In this document: in pieces, positions 25,372 through 34,357 of the stretch
How the letters are laid out: each line of letters starts with the position of its first letter
Numbering within the stretch: the stretch's first letter is position 1
NCBI GenBank assembly: GCA_016124585.1
Contig: WGNL01000014.1
Location: 161,163 to 225,162 of the forward strand
Origin: Bacteroidota bacterium
Lineage (GTDB): Bacteria; Bacteroidota; Bacteroidia; Chitinophagales; Saprospiraceae
Length of the DNA: 64,000 bases
Reading direction: 5' to 3'
Program-made: the position numbers and the translations under genes
The notes under the pieces: model-generated
Databases searched by the model: none
What the model saw: the letters and a program-made list of their open reading frames with translations, nothing else
Told to the model about the DNA's origin: nothing

Positions 25372-27315
25372 TTATTTCAAAATCTCATATTCTGTTCTCC
25401 GGTTCTGCTTTCGGCCTTCCTCAGTCTCATTGCTGGCAGCCGGCACTGTTTCGCCGAATCCCTTATATTTTAGTCGGTTGGCATCAATTCCATTTTGGGT
25501 CAAATAATCGTAAACTGACTTCGCCCGGTCGTTGGAGAGTTTGAGGTTGTCAGCGTCGGAGCCAACGTTGTCGGTGTGGCCATTGATTTGGATTTTCAAT
25601 TCTGGGTTTTCAACCAATAGTGATTTCAACCTGGCCAATTCAACAAGGCTCTCCTTGCGAAGCGCCGCCGAACCTGTTTCGAAGAAGACGTTTTTTAAGA
25701 CGATTGGCTTCGCAGAGGCACCCAATGGTTCCAGTTCGATGTTCAGTTTAAAGGGCTTATCTAAAGTGCCGGGCTGGTCAAGTGCGAAATTGTCTGAATA
25801 AAAAAGGTATTTTTCCTTGGAAACATTGAGGGCATAATTTCCGCCAGCAGGCAGGGTGACGAGGAACTTTCCGTCTGCCTCGGTTAAAGCCGTTGTGTAA
25901 ATTTTGCCTGTTTCCAACTCCACGATTTCGAGTTTGGCAATGAGCGGTTTTTTAGAAACTGCGTCCACGATAGTAGCTTGGACATAAGTAGCTGGGGTTG
26001 GGCGATTGATTTCTGAAAGTTCAAAACTGAAAAGGTCAGTTGTACTGCCTGTCTGCGGATTGTCGAAAGCTGAAACGCCATCTTTGGTAGTCAACTTATC
26101 TGTTGCAAAGTAGGCCGTCTTTCCATCCAAACTCACGGTCAATGCCCCCTCGTTACCTGAAGTATTGATAGGGTAGCCAAGGTTTTTGGGTTCGCCCCAC
26201 TTACCGTCAGGCTGCATTCTTGAAACATACAGGTCAAAACCGCCCATTCCCGGTAGTCCATTGGACATGAAGTAAAGCGTTTTGCCATCTGCATGTACGA
26301 ATGGTGATTGTTCGTCTCCGATGGTATTGATTGGAGCTCCGATATTGGTTGGTACGCTCCACTTCCCGTCCGTCTGGCGTCGGCTCATCCAGATATCTTT
26401 GCCGCCTATCCCACCTTTACGCTCCGCCGTAAAGAAAAGGGTTTTGCCATCGCCTGAAAGGCTTGGTTGGGATTCCCATCCCGGAGTATTTACAGGCGCA
26501 CCGAGGTTGCGTACTTTTGTCCATTGACCATCCTTTAATTCTGTATAAAAGAGGTCACACCCCCCAAGTCCATCCCGTCGATGGCAGGCCGTGAAAACCA
26601 AGAGTTTACCATCCGCACTGATGCTTTGAGCCCCTTCGTTATCCGGGGTGTTCACCGCTTCGATGGGCTCTCCCGGCTGCCAAACACCATCTACTTTTTC
26701 GCTCCGATAAAAGTCCTCTTGCCCTCTTCGAACTGCGGTGTAAATGAGTACTTCTCCATTAGCAGTAAGGCTTGGGAGGTACTCAGCTTCTGGTGTATTA
26801 ATGTTGGGGCCTAAATTTTGGGGTTGGAACGGAACAGGGTGTGCCAATGCATCGGCGGCGAACTTTGAACTGGCGAGTAATTTCTCAGCATTAGCCCTTC
26901 GCTTGGGGCTAATTTTTGGGGCATGTTTCAAGAAATAATCAAAATTGGCAGCGGCTTCATTATATTTTTTTGTGTCAAACTGCACATTTGCAAGGCTGTA
27001 AAAAACATTGGGTTCGTACATTGAATCAATAGCCAAAGCTTTCATGTAGCCATTCTCCGCATCGTCCAATTGGAGTTGCTGATACCTGACGTTGGCCCAT
27101 TCAATCTGAGCGTCGATGAAGCTCGGGTCCTGCTTCAGCGCCTTTTCCAAGTCTTCTATTGCATCTTCGAACTGACCGAGACTGGCTATCCTTGATGCTC
27201 GTTCGTAAATGGTTTTCAACTTGTCGTTGGCTGTTCTTGTAGTCGTGAATTTCTTTTGGGCAAATGCGTTTCCACAAAGACAAAGCAGGGAAAGGATAGA
27301 AATGGCTCGAATCAT
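25372..27315 (-). CDS. PorE-like TPR/PD40/OmpA-domain envelope protein
   Basis: 647 residues with signal peptide (LLCLCGNAFAQ). Domain order: TPR repeats about 31-150 (ASLGQFEDAIEDLEKAL, QLDDAENGYMKALAI, FDTKKYNEAAANF), a PD40/WD40-like propeller about 170-430 with repeated ADGK / SGDGKTLFF / DGKTLYF motifs, a carboxypeptidase-regulatory-like fold about 445-535 (VDAVSKKPLIAKLEIV), and an OmpA C-terminal peptidoglycan-binding domain with INGHTDNVGS and LSNDRAKSVYDYL. This is the architecture of PorE of the type IX secretion periphery, but several paralogues per genome are usual, so the specific role is inferred. A TACTTTTG promoter element lies upstream. Confidence 0.88.
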   Translation of the reverse strand: MIRAISILSLLCLCGNAFAQKKFTTTRTANDKLKTIYERASRIASLGQFEDAIEDLEKALKQDPSFIDAQIEWANVRYQQLQLDDAENGYMKALAIDSMYEPNVFYSLANVQFDTKKYNEAAANFDYFLKHAPKISPKRRANAEKLLASSKFAADALAHPVPFQPQNLGPNINTPEAEYLPSLTANGEVLIYTAVRRGQEDFYRSEKVDGVWQPGEPIEAVNTPDNEGAQSISADGKLLVFTACHRRDGLGGCDLFYTELKDGQWTKVRNLGAPVNTPGWESQPSLSGDGKTLFFTAERKGGIGGKDIWMSRRQTDGKWSVPTNIGAPINTIGDEQSPFVHADGKTLYFMSNGLPGMGGFDLYVSRMQPDGKWGEPKNLGYPINTSGNEGALTVSLDGKTAYFATDKLTTKDGVSAFDNPQTGSTTDLFSFELSEINRPTPATYVQATIVDAVSKKPLIAKLEIVELETGKIYTTALTEADGKFLVTLPAGGNYALNVSKEKYLFYSDNFALDQPGTLDKPFKLNIELEPLGASAKPIVLKNVFFETGSAALRKESLVELARLKSLLVENPELKIQINGHTDNVGSDADNLKLSNDRAKSVYDYLTQNGIDANRLKYKGFGETVPAASNETEEGRKQNRRTEYEILK

Positions 27316-27372
27316 TTTTTAACAGGCTATTGAATATACTGGCAGATTAACGGCTGAAAATTGGGTAGATTG

Positions 27373-27380
27373 CAAAAGTA
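27373..27380 (-). promoter_or_regulatory. -7 element of the PorE-like gene
   Basis: CAAAAGTA on the plus strand reads TACTTTTG (TAnnTTTG) toward the gene, about 58 nt before its ATG. No convincing -33 TTG is seen at the right distance. Confidence 0.4.
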
Positions 27381-27392
27381 TCGGTAAAAAAA

Positions 27393-27425
27393 AAGGCCAC
27401 CGAATAATTGCGGCAGCCCTTTTTT
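27393..27425 (-). terminator. Terminator of the TPR gene
   Basis: Read leftward: GGCTGCCG, an 8-10 nt loop, CGGTGGCC (8 bp with two G-U pairs), then a long T-run (27384-27394). It lies just beyond the stop of the TPR gene. Confidence 0.7.
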
Positions 27426-27441
27426 TATTTCTGTTCAGTTG

Positions 27442-28470
27442 TTAAGCTAATGCGCCGAGCATGTCGGCAGCTTTTTGCGAGCCTAGCACAGCAGCTTCTT
27501 TAAAATCATTTACAAAGCCGCTTTCTCCAGCTTTTTGACGGGCTAAGCCACGGTTGAGTAGCTGTTCTGCCTTGGATGGAGCTTCTTCCCGCTGCACCTC
27601 AAAACTCAACATGTTGTCATAGATTTTCACGGCATCACCATATTGGCCAACTTCATACAATGCTTTTCCATAGTTGAAAAGCACGTTCTTCTGCCATTTG
27701 TAGTTTGGGTCGTCTTCTGCGAATTTTCGATTGGTCACCAATTTCAATTCGAAGATGGCTTTTTCAAATTCGCTCAGCTTAAGGTGAAGTTCACCCTTAA
27801 GGCGGCGGGCACTCCAATACACAGGTTGATGCGGAATGGATTTGCTAATGGCCATGTCTAGGTCGGCCAATGCTCCCTGAATGTCGTTCTTCTTAACTTT
27901 AGTATTTGCTCTACCCCAGTATGCGTCAGGCATATTAGGATTGATATCAATGCTCTTTGTGAAGTCGTACATGGCATCTTCATAATTACGAAGCCGATAG
28001 TTCACATAGCCTCTACGCTCGTAAGCGAGTGCATGGCGTTCAAATTTATCAATAGCACGGTTAAGGGAATTCATTGCCTCTTCTTCCATCCCTTTTTCCT
28101 TCACCAAATTGCGGCCTTCCAAGAAGGCTTGTGTGGCGGATTTGTCGCCATCTGGTTCAATAACCCTTGATTCCACCATTTTACCATCTTGGATGATCCA
28201 AGCTTTCAAATCACCCGCAACAGCATAGCCTGCCATGTATTCGAGCAGGTTTAGGGTGTTTTTCCAACTTTTTTCGGAACATTCCGTAATATAACGTGGA
28301 ACAGAAAGGATAAAGGATTCTTCTTGGAAAATGTCTTCCGCTTTGAGTAGGATGTCATTGCGGTAATAGTTCTCCGTGCGGTGCTGATACAACTTCAGAA
28401 CCTGCTCATAACTTCTGGGATTGCCAAATTCTAGACAACCTGAGAGGATAGTTTTGTACGTGGCGTTCAT
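27442..28470 (-). CDS. TPR-repeat protein of unknown role
   Basis: 342 residues without a signal peptide. The first ~110 residues have no obvious repeat but a Cys/Trp-containing helical region (YITECSEKSWKNTLNLLEY). From about 112 there are TPR-like helical pairs: EEEAMNSLNRAIDKFERHA, YRLRNYEDAMYDFTKSIDIN with the canonical following PNMPDAYWGRA, QGALADLDMAISKS, FEKAIFELKLV, VGQYGDAVKIYDNML. It is a cytoplasmic scaffold or regulator by architecture; no partner is evident. It is a single gene with its own terminator and a long 5' region. Confidence 0.8.
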   Translation of the reverse strand: MNATYKTILSGCLEFGNPRSYEQVLKLYQHRTENYYRNDILLKAEDIFQEESFILSVPRYITECSEKSWKNTLNLLEYMAGYAVAGDLKAWIIQDGKMVESRVIEPDGDKSATQAFLEGRNLVKEKGMEEEAMNSLNRAIDKFERHALAYERRGYVNYRLRNYEDAMYDFTKSIDINPNMPDAYWGRANTKVKKNDIQGALADLDMAISKSIPHQPVYWSARRLKGELHLKLSEFEKAIFELKLVTNRKFAEDDPNYKWQKNVLFNYGKALYEVGQYGDAVKIYDNMLSFEVQREEAPSKAEQLLNRGLARQKAGESGFVNDFKEAAVLGSQKAADMLGALA

Positions 28471-28958
28471 TTCGCTGCTGTTTTTTCGCTGTTAAAAAGT
28501 TAGTTTTACGACTGTTGTGTAGTTCCTCAATCGCCGGTTGAGTAATCCTTTCCATGTAATTTTGGATTTGTCTAGCTGTATTGCTTTTACCGGGCAAGCA
28601 ATTTAGACACAGTCTTTACAATCAAGGTGTATCAGTAAGAATTGTACTCGTCACAGTCTTCTCAAATAGTAATGTTTCACAAAGTAACTCCTATGGGAGA
28701 GGAGTTGATTTAGGTGTGCTTCACAAAAGAGTCTAATTGCCACAAAAGTCGCAAAATATTTTTTTTCGCCAAATTTTTTGCCAAATAAAGTAAAAAAAAA
28801 TGGAAAAAAACTTGCGCTGAAATAAAAAAGTAATTTGTAAAGATTTTTGATATGCTTAGAAATGCCTTCGTTTTATAGGGTTGGTATTATTTTTACGTGA
28901 ATCTATTGATTTGTTTGTCTATTTATGCGAGAGAAAATGCGGGATGTATGATAGTTGT
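28471..28958. other. Long AT-rich divergent intergenic region
   Basis: Between the TPR gene (leftward) and the enoyl-CoA hydratase gene (rightward). It contains a perfect inverted repeat AACTCCT (28686-28692) / AGGAGTT (28700-28706) with a 7-nt loop, and cacaaaag-type words at about 28678, 28723 and 28741. No coding frame and no tRNA-like structure are seen. Confidence 0.5.
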
Positions 28959-28993
28959 TTTGTGAGCCCATCATTTGCCATTATTTACCTTTG
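28959..28993 (+). promoter_or_regulatory. Promoter of the enoyl-CoA hydratase gene
   Basis: TTTG at 28959-28962 (-33) and TACCTTTG at 28986-28993 (-7, TAnnTTTG), 23 bp apart. Transcription should start about 20-25 nt before the ATG. Confidence 0.55.
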
Positions 28994-29023
28994 CTTCTTT
29001 AAAGCCAGCACTAACCAATTAAG

Positions 29024-29809
29024 ATGACAGATATTACTCAACAAGGCGATGTGGTACTCCATGTAAATGATGGCGTGGCCACTATTGAATTCTTTCACCC
29101 TGCACAAAATTCACTACCCGGAAGGCTACTTGCCGAACTGGTACAGGCTATCAATGAGGCTGGTGCCGACAAGAATTCTCATGTTGTAGTGCTGCGCAGT
29201 GCTGGCGATCGTAGTTTTTGTGCTGGTGCCAGTTTTGATGAACTTGTGGCTATCCGAGATTTTGAAACGGGCAAGCGCTTTTTTCTGGGCTTTGCCAACG
29301 TAATAAATGCCATGCGCCACTGTCCAAAACTCATTATCGGACGAATACATGGAAAGGCAGTTGGAGGTGGGGTAGGTCTCGCTGCAGCTTCCGATTACTG
29401 TATGTCCAGTCAATTTGCCAGCGTAAAGCTCAGCGAGCTAGCCGTAGGTATCGGCCCGTTTGTAGTAGGCCCAGCCTGTGAGCGCAAGTTGGGTCTATCT
29501 GCTTTCAGCCAAATGGCTATTAATGCTACCCAATGGCAGACCGCCGCTTGGGCCAAACAAAAGGGTCTTTTTACCGAAGTTTTCGACACAGTGGAACAAT
29601 TGGATGCTTATATCGAGCATTTCACCAAAATTCTTGTCAGCTCAAGCCCAGATGCTATGCGGGAACTGAAGCGTACCTTTTGGCAGGGGACTGAAAACTG
29701 GGATACCCTGCTTAATGAGCGTGCTGCCATTAGCGGACGGCTTGTGTTATCTGATTTTACAAGGAATGCGATTGAGGCATTTAAAGCAAAAAAAGATGAG
29801 AAGGCCTAA
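29024..29809 (+). CDS. Enoyl-CoA hydratase/isomerase-family protein
   Basis: 261 residues, crotonase fold. The oxyanion-hole segments are present: SFCAGASFDELV (about 64-75) and GKAVGGGVGLAAASD (about 108-122). The acidic residue in KLSELAVGIGP sits where methylglutaconyl- and enoyl-CoA hydratases hold a catalytic Glu. The active unit would be a trimer or hexamer. A role in fatty-acid or branched-chain amino acid breakdown is suggested by the downstream branched-chain/pyruvate-type E1 dehydrogenase gene 63 bp away, but the acyl substrate cannot be read from the sequence. Confidence 0.88.
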   Translation: MTDITQQGDVVLHVNDGVATIEFFHPAQNSLPGRLLAELVQAINEAGADKNSHVVVLRSAGDRSFCAGASFDELVAIRDFETGKRFFLGFANVINAMRHCPKLIIGRIHGKAVGGGVGLAAASDYCMSSQFASVKLSELAVGIGPFVVGPACERKLGLSAFSQMAINATQWQTAAWAKQKGLFTEVFDTVEQLDAYIEHFTKILVSSSPDAMRELKRTFWQGTENWDTLLNERAAISGRLVLSDFTRNAIEAFKAKKDEKA

Positions 29810-29814
29810 GGGAC

Positions 29815-29872
29815 ATCATGTTCCAATTATTGAACGATTGCTGATTGTCCATTGAGAAATCCTAACCAAATT
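29815..29872. repeat. Short attg-word spacer before the E1 gene
   Basis: attattgaacgattgctgattgtccattgagaa shows repeated attg words at irregular spacing, filling most of the gap between the hydratase stop and the E1 ATG. Confidence 0.35.
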
Positions 29873-31945
29873 ATGATTTTGAGCAAAACTAACATACAAA
29901 AATCAACCCTTAAAACCGCCTTCCGTCTCATGGCCACGGCCAAAAGTATGACGGAAGTTTACGAAGAAAACTTCAAGTTTGTCAGCAAGTACGTACATGC
30001 AACTAGTCGAGGGCACGAGGCCGCACAAATCGCCCTTGGCCTACAACTGCTTCCGCAAGACTACGTAGCCCCCTATTACCGTGACGACTCCATCTTGCTC
30101 TCCATCGGCATGGCACCATACGAACTCATGCTACAGCTTATGGCCAAGCGGGATGATCCCTTCTCTGGTGGGCGTGCCTACTACTGCCACCCCAGCCTTC
30201 GGGACAACGACAAGCCCAAAATCCCGCACCAGTCTTCAGCGACTGGAATGCAAGCTATTCCAACAACCGGTGTAGCAATGGGCTTACAGTATTTGGAAGT
30301 CACCAACCAGCCACCAATCACCAACCACCAATCACCAATTTCCGTTTGCTCCCTCGGCGACGCCTCCGTCACTGAAGGTGAAGTTGCCGAGGCCCTGCAA
30401 ATGGCCGCCCTCAAGCAGTTGCCCATCCTCTACTTCGTGCAGGATAACGGCTGGGACATCTCCGCTAATGCCGCCGAGACCCGTGCGCAGGATGCCGCCG
30501 ATTACGCCAAGGGCTTTCACGGCATCGAAACTCGGCGCATGGACGGCAGCGATTTCTTTGAATGTTTCACAACTTTACAGGATGTCATCGAAACCATGCG
30601 GAAAGAACGCCGCCCCTTCCTTGTCCACTTGAAAGTGCCGCTGCTCAACCACCATACCTCCGGGGTGCGGATGGAGTGGTACCGGGATGATTTGGATGAA
30701 GCTAAAAGCCGTGACCCATACCCCATTTTCCGTGCGCAGTTGCTTGAAGAGGGTTTTACCGAAAAGGAACTAATGAAAATGGAGGGCGAAGCCCGGAAGC
30801 TGGTCGAAGCTGATTTCGAGCGTGCCAAAGCCGCCGACGACCCCCGCCCCGACGACCTCTACACCCACGACTTCACCCCGACGTCCATCACCGAGGAGCA
30901 GGGCGAGCGGGAACCCGCCAACGGCGAGGTGAAAGTGATGGTAGATTGCGCTCTTTTTGCGATTGAGGAGTTGATGCAAAAGCATCCAGAGTGCCTGCTC
31001 TACGGCCAGGATGTTGGCCGCAGACTTGGTGGTGTATTTCGGGAGGCAGCGACGCTGGCTGAGAAATTTGGTGACCACCGGGTGTTCAACACACCCATCC
31101 AAGAGGCGTTCATCATCGGCAGCACGGTGGGCATGAGCGCCACTGGCTTGAAACCGATTGTCGAAGTGCAGTTCGCCGACTACATCTGGCCGGGGCTGAA
31201 CCAGCTTTTCACCGAAGTAAGCCGCTCATGCTACCTCTCCAACGGCAAGTGGCCCGTGAGCTGCATCATCCGGGTACCCATCGGGGCGTATGGTAGCGGT
31301 GGCCCCTACCATTCAAGCAGTGTGGAATCCGTTTTGACAAATGTAAGAGGTATAAAAATCGCCTACCCCAGCAATGGCGCTGACCTGAAAGGACTGATGA
31401 AAGCGGCCTATTATGACCCAAATCCAGTAGTTATTTTGGAGCATAAAGGTTTATACTGGTCAAAAGTGCGGGGCACAGAAACGGCCAAATGCGTGATGCC
31501 CGCCGAGGACTATATTTTGCCCTTCGGCAAAGCGAGGACGGTGGTTTCTGCTTCGCAAAATGAAGTGGAAAAAGGCCGCTCAATGGGCGTCATCACCTAC
31601 GGCATGGGTGTGCATTGGGCACTGAATGCTGCCAAACAATTCGAGGGTCGGGTGGAAGTCCTAGACTTGCGCACCCTGTTTCCACTTGATGAGCAGGCCA
31701 TGTACGACCTTGTGAAGCGTCACGGTAAAACCTTGGTGGTGACGGAGGAGCCCGTGAACAACACCTTTTCCCAAAGCATCGCCGCCCGCATTTCTGAAAA
31801 CTGCTTTCAGTGGCTAGATGCGCCCGTGCGAACACTCGGTGCTGCGAATATGCCCGCCGTGCCACTCAACGAGACGCTGGAGCGGGAGATGATTCCGAGC
31901 ATTGAAAAGGTCGCAAAGGCAATGACTGATTTACTGGCTTGGTAA
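29873..31945 (+). CDS. Fused alpha/beta E1 subunit of a 2-oxoacid dehydrogenase (thiamine-diphosphate enzyme)
   Basis: Using the ATG at 29873 (MILSKTN) instead of a TTG at 29852 gives 690 residues. The N-terminal half is an E1 alpha with PYYRDDSILLSIG and the ThDP motif CSLGDASVTEGEVAEALQ...QDNGWDIS; the C-terminal half is an E1 beta with YGQDVGRRLGGVF, NTPIQEAFIIG, GPYHSSSVES and VLDLRTLFPLD. Such fusions are common in Bacteroidota and usually act as branched-chain 2-oxoacid (2-oxoisovalerate) E1; pyruvate is not excluded. E2 and E3 genes are absent here. A Pro/Thr/Asn/His-rich insert (TNQPPITNHQSPI) encoded by a short-word repeat lies in the loop just before the ThDP motif. Confidence 0.9.
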   Translation: MILSKTNIQKSTLKTAFRLMATAKSMTEVYEENFKFVSKYVHATSRGHEAAQIALGLQLLPQDYVAPYYRDDSILLSIGMAPYELMLQLMAKRDDPFSGGRAYYCHPSLRDNDKPKIPHQSSATGMQAIPTTGVAMGLQYLEVTNQPPITNHQSPISVCSLGDASVTEGEVAEALQMAALKQLPILYFVQDNGWDISANAAETRAQDAADYAKGFHGIETRRMDGSDFFECFTTLQDVIETMRKERRPFLVHLKVPLLNHHTSGVRMEWYRDDLDEAKSRDPYPIFRAQLLEEGFTEKELMKMEGEARKLVEADFERAKAADDPRPDDLYTHDFTPTSITEEQGEREPANGEVKVMVDCALFAIEELMQKHPECLLYGQDVGRRLGGVFREAATLAEKFGDHRVFNTPIQEAFIIGSTVGMSATGLKPIVEVQFADYIWPGLNQLFTEVSRSCYLSNGKWPVSCIIRVPIGAYGSGGPYHSSSVESVLTNVRGIKIAYPSNGADLKGLMKAAYYDPNPVVILEHKGLYWSKVRGTETAKCVMPAEDYILPFGKARTVVSASQNEVEKGRSMGVITYGMGVHWALNAAKQFEGRVEVLDLRTLFPLDEQAMYDLVKRHGKTLVVTEEPVNNTFSQSIAARISENCFQWLDAPVRTLGAANMPAVPLNETLEREMIPSIEKVAKAMTDLLAW
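30302..30340 (+). repeat. In-frame short-word repeat inside the E1 gene
   Basis: Near-copies of ccaatcac/ccaaccac (ccaaccagccaccaatcacc then aaccaccaatcaccaattt) make up 39 bases inside the E1 alpha half. They encode TNQPPITNHQSPI in a loop before the conserved CSLGDAS motif. The reading frame is kept. Confidence 0.6.
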
Positions 31946-31987
31946 GTCTTCATTGGTCATTGGAGGTCATTAGTCATTGTGTTACTT
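31946..31987. repeat. tcattgg-word array between the E1 and hydrolase genes
   Basis: ttcattggtcattggaggtc attagtcattg: four near-copies of tcattgg/tcattag fill the whole spacer up to the hydrolase start. Confidence 0.55.
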
Positions 31988-32680
31988 ATGGAAAATATCC
32001 TGCTAATTCATGGCGCGTTGGGTGCCGTATCCGGGATGCAGCCGCTCGCCGAGCGGCTCAAGGATGACGGTTTTGCCCCGCAAATGCTAAACTTCTCCGG
32101 CCACGGCGGTACGCCTTTTGAAGAGAGCTTCGGCATCGGGCAATTTGCCAATGAGGTGCTGGGTTACATGGATAAAAACGGCATAGAAAAGGCCGACATT
32201 TTCGGTTACAGCATGGGCGGTTATGTAGCGCTACATTTGGCCAGCCAGCACCCAGAGCGGGTAGGGAAAATAATCACTTTAGCTACCAAATTTGACTGGA
32301 CGCCAGAGGCTGCCGAACGGGAAACCAAGATGCTCGACCCCGAGAAAATAGAAGCGAAAGTGCCTGCTTTTGCAGCGCAATTGCATGAGCGCCATGCCCC
32401 AAATAATTGGAAGGAACTTCTAAGCAGAACCGCTGGCATGATGCTCGAACTTGGACAGCGGCCTTTGCTGACAACGGATATTTTATCCAAGATAATTCAT
32501 CCCTGCCTAATCTGCCTCGGTGATAGTGACCAAATGGTGAGCTTTGAAGAAACAAATCAAGCATCAACGGCTTTGCCAAATGGGCAATTGAAAATTTTAG
32601 AGAAGACGCCTCATCCATTTGAAAAAGTGAATACTACTGTATTCGCAAGCATCTTAGCTTCTTTTTTGACTGCCGATTAA
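31988..32680 (+). CDS. Alpha/beta hydrolase
   Basis: Using the ATG at 31988 (MENILLIHGALG) rather than the GTG at 31979, 230 residues. Canonical hydrolase elements: the oxyanion-hole HGALG, nucleophile elbow GYSMGG (Ser at about 73), acid in LGDSDQMVS, and His in PHPFEK. There is no signal peptide, so it is cytoplasmic. It follows the E1 gene by 42 bp and is probably cotranscribed. The substrate (ester, lactone or thioester) cannot be inferred from the fold. Confidence 0.87.
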   Translation: MENILLIHGALGAVSGMQPLAERLKDDGFAPQMLNFSGHGGTPFEESFGIGQFANEVLGYMDKNGIEKADIFGYSMGGYVALHLASQHPERVGKIITLATKFDWTPEAAERETKMLDPEKIEAKVPAFAAQLHERHAPNNWKELLSRTAGMMLELGQRPLLTTDILSKIIHPCLICLGDSDQMVSFEETNQASTALPNGQLKILEKTPHPFEKVNTTVFASILASFLTAD

Positions 32681-32768
32681 AGCCTGCAACCAATTTAATT
32701 TTTTTAATTCCCGCCTTCGCCTTACTTTTTCGCCCTATTTCACAACTAAACGAAAAACAAGGTAGTAC

Positions 32769-34283
32769 ATGACAACAACTCGCAACACTGACGCCCCCGA
32801 CATGGGACTCTTCTGGGGCTGCTTCATTGCCCTCATTGCCACTTCATTTGGCTTCATCATCCGGGCACTTATCATTGATGACTGGGCCACCGCTTTCAAC
32901 CTGACGGAAACGCAGAAAGGCGAAATCCTTGGCGTCGGCCTCTGGCCATTCGCCATCAGTATCGTGGTTTTTAGCCTTATCATCGACCGGGTAGGGTACC
33001 GCATGGCCATGATTTTTGGCCTAATTTGCCACTTGCTCAGCGCCATCATCACCATTATGGCGAAGGATTTTACGATGCTATACATTGGTACTTTTATTTG
33101 TGCACTCGGCAATGGTACAGTAGAAGCATATATCAATCCCGTCGTAGGTACCCTTTTCCGCAAGGACAAAACCAAGTGGTTCAACATCTTGCACGCAGGT
33201 TGGCCAGGCGGCATGGTGGCTGGTGGCCTGCTGCTCATGATGATGGGAGGCGTAAGCTGGCAGGTGAAGGTCGGCCTGATTTTCATCCCGACGATCCTTT
33301 ACGCAGTGCTGCTTTGGAGCAAAAAATTCCCCGTACACGAGCGTGTGGCGGCTGGCGTGAGCTATCAGGAAATGCTCAAGGAAGTGGGCATCCTCGGTGC
33401 GTTCATTATCAGTTTGATGGTGTTCAAACAATTGGGCGTCATCCTCGGACTCGGCAACGTGGCCACTTGGGTTATCATCTTGTTGGCGACAGGTGCTTTT
33501 GGATTTTACACTAAATCATTGGGCAAACCGCTGTTCATTTTCATGTTACTCATCATGATTCCGCTGGCCATCACCGAGTTGGGTGTGGACTCTTGGAGCG
33601 CCGACCTCATGGCGGGTGAAATGGGCAAAATGGGCATCAGCGGCGGCTGGGTGTTGATTTACACGGCTTTGTTGATGATGCTGTTGCGTTTCTTCGGTGG
33701 GCCAATCATCCACAAACTTTCGCCGATAGGCTTGTTGGCAACTTGTGCCGCATTGGCGGCATTGGGACTTTTCTGGCTGTCTTCTGCCACGGGTGCTGTG
33801 ATACTTTTGGCCGCCACGGTTTATGCCGTTGGCAAAAGCTTCTTCTGGCCGACTTCGCTGGGTATCGTTGCGGAGCAATTCCCGAAGGGCGGCGCACTCA
33901 CGCTGAATGGCGTAGCCGCTGTGGGCATGTTGGCTGCAGGCATTGTTGGTGGCCCTTTCCTCGGCAACGTGCAGGACAAACAGGTGGACAAGGAAGTAGC
34001 AGCCTACGATGCTGCCAACAATACCCAACTCCACTCCACTTACGTGACCACTTCCAAGACGGGTATTTTCGGAGATTACATGGGCGTAGATGGCGAAAAA
34101 CTCAAAGCTGCCACTGATGAATCTGCCAAAACCGTCATCGGGGAAATCCAACAAGGTGCTAAGAAAGGCGCTTTGAAAACGGTGGCTATTTTGCCCGTGA
34201 TAATGTTCCTTTGCTACCTCGGACTATTCGTCTATTTTAGGAGCAAAGGCGGTTACAGACCGGAGTTGATTGGAGAGCATTGA
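32769..34283 (+). CDS. Major facilitator superfamily transporter
   Basis: 504 residues, about 12 TM helices, with the MFS loop motif variant DRVGYRMAMIFG between TM2 and TM3 and a second-half LSPIGLLATCAALAALG. The N-terminus (GLFWGCFIALIATSFGFIIRALII) and the early helix ICALGNGTVEAYINPVVGTLF resemble sugar/nucleoside-type MFS carriers. A hydrophilic insert of about 60 residues (DKQVDKEVAAYDAAN to GEIQQGAKKG) precedes the last helix. Substrate unknown. It ends at a bidirectional terminator. Confidence 0.9.
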   Translation: MTTTRNTDAPDMGLFWGCFIALIATSFGFIIRALIIDDWATAFNLTETQKGEILGVGLWPFAISIVVFSLIIDRVGYRMAMIFGLICHLLSAIITIMAKDFTMLYIGTFICALGNGTVEAYINPVVGTLFRKDKTKWFNILHAGWPGGMVAGGLLLMMMGGVSWQVKVGLIFIPTILYAVLLWSKKFPVHERVAAGVSYQEMLKEVGILGAFIISLMVFKQLGVILGLGNVATWVIILLATGAFGFYTKSLGKPLFIFMLLIMIPLAITELGVDSWSADLMAGEMGKMGISGGWVLIYTALLMMLLRFFGGPIIHKLSPIGLLATCAALAALGLFWLSSATGAVILLAATVYAVGKSFFWPTSLGIVAEQFPKGGALTLNGVAAVGMLAAGIVGGPFLGNVQDKQVDKEVAAYDAANNTQLHSTYVTTSKTGIFGDYMGVDGEKLKAATDESAKTVIGEIQQGAKKGALKTVAILPVIMFLCYLGLFVYFRSKGGYRPELIGEH

Positions 34284-34304
34284 TTTCAAATTTTTTGAAA
34301 AATG

Positions 34305-34341
34305 AAAATGCCGTGATGGAATCTCCGTCACGGCATTTTTT
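34305..34341. terminator. Bidirectional terminator between convergent genes
   Basis: Perfect 12-bp stem aaaatgccgtga / tcacggcatttt with an 11-nt loop. A-run on the left and T-run on the right let it serve both the MFS gene and the leftward zinc-protease gene. Confidence 0.85.
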
Positions 34342-34357
34342 ATTGCTGCAAACAATA

